This document shows positions 58,191 through 64,000 of a stretch of DNA of 64,000 bases, piece after piece; the stretch's first letter is position 1, and each line of letters begins with the position of its first letter. Location of the stretch: positions 21,073,501 through 21,137,500 of the forward strand of contig CM073898.1 in assembly GCA_037176705.1 (NCBI GenBank), read 5' to 3'. Source of the stretch: Molossus alvarezi. Its lineage: Eukaryota > Chordata > Mammalia > Chiroptera > Molossidae. Below the pieces are notes generated by a model that saw only the letters and a list, made by a program, of their open reading frames with translations, was not told where the DNA came from and ran no database searches. The position numbers and the translations under genes were made by a program.

Positions 58191-60806
58191 AATGAAAAAG
58201 CCAGTCATTCCCGTTCTGTTCTGGCTTTGATTACCAAGAAAAAAAGAAATAAACTACTTTGGGTTGTTCTGTACCCCTGAATGATTTCTTTTAAAAGAAC
58301 TTTAAAATAGACCAAATAATAGATTATTTGTGTGTCTCTAGTTCTCCTGTGTAAAAGCTTGCTGTCTGGGGGAAACACACTCCCCTGAGGTATTCATAAA
58401 TTGAATGGAAAAAATTCTGACACCAGTTTTCGTGACTGTAACTACTTCAGTAAATAGTAGTGACATTGAGATTGCAAAAGAAATTGATTTGTGGTCTCCT
58501 TCCTCTCTTACTATGCTGAGATCGAACAATTGCACCTGAGCAGGATTTCTTACACTTAAAAATAAAAATTAAAAAAAACACAACAAAACCAATGACATGC
58601 CCACATGAGGTTCCTCCTTAATAGAGCAGTCAGAAATGTGTGTATATACATTCAGATGTATCACCCAGGATGCCTCCTAATTGTCGTTATATTTTGAGGA
58701 TAACTGAAAGGCTTTAGTTGAGGAATTTCAGATCATATCCAGTTGATGCAAAAAGTATTTCTGCATAAGAGATTGGATGTGTTTATGTTGTTTCATTTGC
58801 TTAATCCAGAGAAGAAAATAAGGTGCTCCTCCCAGGCAGCCTGGATTGTTTTTGGTTGGTTGAAACTGAATTTAAATGGACCGCGGGCAAATGCTTCTGA
58901 AAACTGCAGGTTTCGTGAACCTTAATACGCAGATCAGAGAGACGTGAACCGAGCAGGCAGCCGACCCACACGGGCAGGGAATGGATCTGTGCGGCCACAG
59001 AGGTGGTCCCGGGCCGCAGCTGCCCCGTCTCCTGTAGGAATGCCCAGTTGCATGTTGATGTGTGTGTGGGACTCTGGAAGTTGAAAGTACAGCACGAGAT
59101 ATGTCATTATCGTTATTAATAGGGAGTGACTGCTGATAGTATCAGTTTTGAACAAAAGAGATAATGGCCCATTTTTCCTCTTTCCAAAGAGTTAGCATTT
59201 ATAGGAGGGCTTTGTACCTTAGAGACGTTGTTTTTCAAGTGGGCCATTAATGTTTTTGTCTCTCCCCATTTTTGCATTTTTCCCTGTCTGTCCAAATGGA
59301 ATCCATCGCCTATGGGTTCTTTCAAAATTTGTGTCCCCCTTTCCAGGAAAATGCAGGCCAGAGAGAGACACCAGTGGGCTTGGCTTGAAAGAGGAGCCTG
59401 GACATGGGAACAGACATCACAAAGAATAAAGAGGAGATGAGGGTGAGGCCGGTTGGCAGCATGAGGCGAACAGAAGGAAAGATGGCGGTGGGCCTGGCAC
59501 ATGGCAGGCCCTCAGTAAATGCATGGATGGCTCTTTCATTTATTTAATGGATATCTGTTTAGCTTTTACCATGTGCCACATTCTATGAATAGAAGAGAAA
59601 CGCAGCCAGCCGTAGGGAGGACAGGGTCTGTTTTTACTCACTTAACTCATGGCACAGCAAATGACTTGTTCTCTCCTTAGCAAGAAACAGATCGATATTC
59701 CATTGCTTTTCCACTGGCATTGTGCCCACGCTGCTGTGAGAAAAGAAAACCCAAACCTAGAAGTGTGCCTGAATTCATACAGAGGGGACAGAGTTGTGCA
59801 TACCCTTGGTGCTCAGAGATGCTGCAGTCGGCGGCACCGTCCGGGAGGGTGCAGTGCGGCTGGACTCCAGGTGACCGAGGGGACTTTCAGTCCATCTCCT
59901 GTCCCCTTTGGCTCAGCGTCGTGCCAGCTGAGCCCGGGAGCCAGGCCCAGAGTGATTACACATTTTTTGTATGCCTGCTATGGCCATTGACAGCTGCCCT
60001 GCCAGTAGATCTGCAGTGAGGTTTACCATGGCAGCTGCTGGGGGACGCCCGGCCCCCGTGCTGGGAGTTGGGGCGGGAGGGCCGGCTGGAAAATCTGGTT
60101 GTGCTGCACAGACAGCCTGGCGAAGGGAGAGGGACCCAGAGGTCAAGTTCACACTGGGTCAAATATGTGTTCTCAACACTAGTTAAAACAAACATTTAGG
60201 AACCATAAATTCTGTGTTGTGATAGTACTTAAACCTTCCTTGGGAAACCCTGCTCCAGCCCCTGGGCCAGCCTGAGCTTACCACCTGCCCACCCGGCCTG
60301 CTTACTGAAACCTTTCTCTGCCCAGTGAACCCGGGCCCTTAGGAAGTCTGACTTGTTGAAAGGACCTCTGGCAACCACAGGAGTTTGCTGTTTCTGACCC
60401 TGTCATTTGTTGTCTTGGATATTCCAAACACAGTGAAACATGTTTGGGAGCTCGACGGAGATTTTCCTAAAATGCAGATTTTGCTTCCAAGTCCTTCCTA
60501 GCAATGACCAGGGCGACGTGGGGAGCGAGGGCTGTGCCACGCCTCTGTCAACACTGGCCAGCCTGCGACAGGGACGTGGAGCCGCTGAGGGGGCGAGGGC
60601 GGCTTGTGCCAGGCTCTCAGCGTGCAGAGGGCTTTGTTTTTCATCTTCACACCCTGTGGGGGTCAACGAGGCAGGCACGATCTGTCTCCCCTCGACAAAG
60701 AGGGGGCAGTGCTCAGACGCCACCCCAGATCTTGTGGCTCTTCCAGATCTCGTGGCTCGTGGTTCATTGTTCTCTCCACTGCCCTCGGCTGCCTGGAGGT
60801 CAGTGC
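58191..60806 (+). other. LTBP1: LTBP1 intron 2, middle part
   Basis: No exon is recognised. About 59495-59600 contains old-repeat-like text ('gcctggcacatggcaggccc', 'tcagtaaatgcatgg'). A GC-richer patch at 59880-60140 and another at 60500-60800 give overlapping open frames without known features. Confidence 0.45.
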
Positions 60807-60823
60807 TGCAACATCCTGTCTTG

Positions 60824-61040
60824 TTTTTGTTTTGTTTTTGAATTGATTTTATTTTGAGAGAGAGAGGATGGGAGAGAGAGATAGAAACACTGATGTGAGA
60901 GCGAAACATTGACCAGCTGCTTCCTGCATGCTTCCTACTGGGGATCGAGCCCGAAACCTGGGCATGTGTCCTGACCAGGAATCGAACCGGGACCCCTCAG
61001 TCCACATGGCGATGCTCAATCCACTGAGCCACACAAACGG
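60824..61040 (-). mobile_element. Ves1-type SINE, antisense, in intron 2
   Basis: Antisense element with the head degraded ('ccacacaaacgg'). The target duplication is tgcaacatcctgtcttg (60807-60823) and tgcaacatcctgccttg (61041-61057), one mismatch in 17. Confidence 0.95.
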
Positions 61041-61129
61041 TGCAACATCCTGCCTTGAGGTTTTTGTCTTCTTACTTCTCTGTCCGGACAGCCGTGCCTT
61101 GGATTGGTTTCGCTGTGTCGCTCCCCTCT

Positions 61130-61590
61130 GTGATTCCCCGAGCTCTATTACTTTGCCAGGGCTGCCATCACCAAGGGCCACAACCTGGGTGGCTGAGAAC
61201 AGCAGACACATTGATTGTCGCAGAGTTCTGGAGGATAGAAGTCCAAACTCAGGGTGTTGACAGGGGGGTTCCTTCCGAGGGCTTCGAGGGCAGGATCTGT
61301 TCCCGGCGTCTCTTCTTGGCTCGTAGAAGGCTCTCTTCTCCCTGTGTCTCTCTATACCATCCTCCCTCTGCATGTGTATGTCTTTGTGTCCAAATCTCCC
61401 CTTTTGATAAGGACACCAGTCATATGGAATTAGGGTTCTTTCTATGACCTCATTTTAACTGGATTACCTCTATAAAGATTCTACATCCAAGTAAGTTTCA
61501 AAGAAGATCACATACTAAGGTACTGGGGGTCAGGATTCTGACATCTTTCTTTTATGGAGGAGCACAATTCAACTCATAATACAAGCCCAT
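61130..61590. mobile_element. Ancient interspersed repeat, family not assigned
   Basis: Text such as 'ttgccagggctgccatcacc', 'gcagagttctggaggataga', 'tttgataaggacaccagtca', 'ctcattttaactggattacc' and 'ggagcacaattcaactcata' follows the layout of a common old mammalian repeat. I recognise the consensus pattern but not its correct name. Confidence 0.65.
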
Positions 61591-63872
61591 AGATACTGTG
61601 CTCATGGACTTGAGAGGTGGGCTGCGTGGAGGAGGGTCCCCCCTGGGGCCCTTGGGAGTTCCCTTCCCACACAGGCTGTGACTGGTCCTCACTTGGCGTC
61701 TTCCCTAACACAGGAGCTCCGGCTGCTCCAGGGAGGAATTGGCTCCTTGTGATTTTGGTTATGACTCTGGCCATTTTTACTTAGTCTGTTTTAAGAGATT
61801 CTAGATTGGTGATTCTTAAACATGAAGGTGCAGTTGGTCACTGGAGGAGTTTTGTTAAAGTGATTTATTGAATCGGAGTCTTGGGTTTTTCAGAAGCACC
61901 CCAGGTGACCCTGATGAGGTGGCCCACGTTTTGAGAAACGGTGATTCAGAAGGAGCCCTCTCCTGGTCAATATTTAGGACCCTTCATTTGAAAATTTAAG
62001 GGCCAAGCCCAACACTTAACAATTTAGCAACATCTCAAATTAGTGGGGAGAGGGGTCCTCTAAATACTAGTTTAGCTCCATTTTGACTAGTACAAACAGA
62101 GATTGCAGCATCCAGGGTTATTTCATTCAGTTTTTCTGTAGTTAGTTGAGTGCTTGATAAATATATTTATTTTTACAAGAGTTGGAAAGTTTCAAAATTG
62201 TGAATGATAAGATGGTTAAATAAAATAGTTTTTAAAAAGGTTGAAATGCTTTGGAACACATGGAGTGTTTTTTTCCAGTAAGTATTCTATTTTTAATTAC
62301 CAAATATTTTAAATACACAAAAACAAAGTATAATATATCCAGTAGGGTCATGTTTTTAAAAGCTCCCAGATGTGGTAATTAAGCACAGTGATTTATAGAT
62401 AAGGGAGAGACTACGGTCTTATCTTGCTCTAAATGCGTGTTTTACTAATGAAGTTTCCTGTCTTGTTAGTGGAGAGAAAATAGTACATAATTGGTTGGTG
62501 TGACACAAATTGGTTGTTTCGGTACTTGTGGAAAAATACATCACAGCAGTATTTATCTGTACATGCCCATGTGTACCTAATCATTTGCCCTGCTGATTAT
62601 TAGGGATTGAACATGTCTGGTATGCACAGCTCACTGGACTGAGAAACCTGGGACAAGGCAAGAGAACCCATTCCCAGCACAAGTATAACGATGGTCATTC
62701 AGAGGCTTGTTGGGGTACCGCCTCAAGGAATATATGAGACGTACTTAGAGATTAGGACTCCTGTCCAACAATATTTGAGCTCTCAAGGGCTCCCATTCTG
62801 TTTAGCTTTGCCCCCTCCTGGGTGCCCTTCTACACACCCCTGTTTGAGTTTCTCTGATCCCCTGGTGGAAATTGTGGGTCTCTCTGCTCGTCTCCCTGAG
62901 CACTGATTTCACTCTTCCTTGGCTCTGAGTATGTCTGGACCAGGCGGGAGCGGCATCTGTCTCCCCGTCAGCGTGGATCTCCTGGGGAGCAGGATTTTCT
63001 GTGCCACTTTAAGTACCCAGGCTCTCTTCCTTGCCAGGGTCCAAATGTTAACAGAATTGACTAAAATCGAATTGAACCGGCATGTCTGATTCTGTTGTGT
63101 TGCGAAGACTGTCCTCTACACCCTATGTCAAGAATCCCACTTCCTCTGTTTACCTCACCTTCTGGCAGCCATTCCCAGTTGGTTTTCTTCCCCTTATTTT
63201 CTCTGTGTGGTTGTCTTTGCCCAGCAGACCCCGCTTATTCTGACAGCTTTTCAGGGGCACACCACCTGACTCTGTCTCCTCTTGCCTTCTCTCTGAAGAC
63301 TGCCCTGGCATGGCCCAGACTCGAAGACAACTTTTCCTTTCTTCCTGCCAATTTTAGAATTTTTCTGCTCAACATCATCTGATAGAGATTTGGGACTAAG
63401 TAAAATGAATGTTGTATGATTTTTCCCCTGTAATTTTAGATCCCCAAAGACTGCTCTTGGCCAACTACACTATTCCCTGTGGCTTTTGAACTCCACCACA
63501 TTTGAGTAATATTGTTGGCACGGGTGTAAGTAAACAGTTTGCAAAATGTTGTGTTTTGTAAATTAGGAGATGGATAGGCTGGATTTTGAATACATGCCTT
63601 TGGTTCTGCTAGACCAGAGGAAAGATGAGTTTGGTCCGTGGATAGGAAGACAAATTGGAGAATGGTATTGCTGTCCGAAGTTGATGTGATTAACTTTTCT
63701 GAATGGATGAAATCAGTTATTCTGAGGTGAGGACAAAATGGCTGGAGGGGAACCTTCAGAGGTATTTTGGGAATAAATTAAGGGAGGATCTTCACAGAGT
63801 AAAGAGGATGTAACCAGTAAACAGCCATTGGAGCCACCCTATTAATAGAGTGATAAAAATAAGAAAAATATA
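61591..63872 (+). other. LTBP1: LTBP1 intron 2, last part in window
   Basis: No exon is seen; in particular I did not find the next LTBP1 exon. AT-rich around 61990-62620. No confident repeat was named. Confidence 0.5.
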
Positions 63873-64000
63873 GCTCTGGCCAGTTTTGCTCAGGGGTTAG
63901 AGTGTCGACTCGAGGACCAAAGAGTCACGAGTTTGATTCCCATCAAGGGCACGTACCTGGGTAGTAGGTACGATCCCTGGTCCTTATTGGGGTCGTGAGG
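63873..64000 (+). mobile_element. Ves-type SINE, cut by the window end
   Basis: The head 'gctctggccagttttgctca', the box B-like 'gagtttgattccc' and part of the body ('aagggcacgtacctggg') are present. The 3' part lies outside the window. It is diverged from the other copies. Confidence 0.88.

Noticed and set aside
1..64000. A previously undescribed gene system such as a defence, biosynthetic or CRISPR-like locus
   Set aside because: The window is mammalian intergenic and intronic DNA. Direct repeats are accounted for by SINE target duplications, simple repeats, the minisatellite and the large duplicated segment.
55454..64000. Search for LTBP1 exon 3
   Set aside because: I saw no stretch continuing the cysteine-rich module with splice sites in frame, so the next exon most likely lies beyond the window.

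Overview
The window is mammalian nuclear DNA from a bat, most likely a vespertilionid or close yangochiropteran. The evidence is a dense set of Ves-type tRNA-derived SINEs in at least two subfamilies (heads reading like 'ccctggccggtttggctcagcgg' in parts, tails ending 'ggtgaggataaaa' or an antisense 'gagagagaggaaggga' block), many with clear target-site duplications. Ancient mammalian repeats (MIR, L2, MER5A-like, L1M) lie alongside them. There are no prokaryotic features, CRISPR arrays or viral genes. Nearly all long open frames are low-complexity, minisatellite or SINE artefacts.

Only one protein-coding gene can be supported: the 5' end of LTBP1, long isoform, on the + strand. Exon 1 (ATG at 53860, splice donor after 54356) and exon 2 (55383-55453) join in frame to give the signal peptide, the basic/proline-rich N-terminal region and the start of the first cysteine-bearing module. 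A CpG-rich promoter lies just upstream, with a perfect CRE, an inverted CCAAT box and a TATA-like element within about 75 bp. The 5' leader has no upstream ATG. From 55454 to the window end is intron 2.

The first 53 kb is intergenic. It holds a 21-G run (1132-1152), a roughly 2-kb G-poor polypyrimidine VNTR (1318-3271) and then a striking large-scale feature: bases 3080-16287 are repeated almost perfectly at 16488-29687, on either side of a 200-N assembly gap. The copies differ by about 16 single bases and a few indels, mostly in microsatellites. Copy 1 stops exactly where the gap starts and copy 2 starts exactly where it ends, so the simplest reading is two overlapping contig ends (probably two haplotypes) placed side by side instead of merged. 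A real tandem duplication mediated by the CT-rich tracts at both borders is the alternative. Inside each copy are a 25-bp x 18 minisatellite, nested SINEs, an L1 ORF2 fragment carrying two later insertions, and an opposing L1 fragment.

From 29.7 to 53 kb the sequence is ordinary intergenic DNA with SINEs, L1 3' ends, hAT-like elements and microsatellites. Repeat family names are assigned from recognition of consensus sequence, not from a database run.
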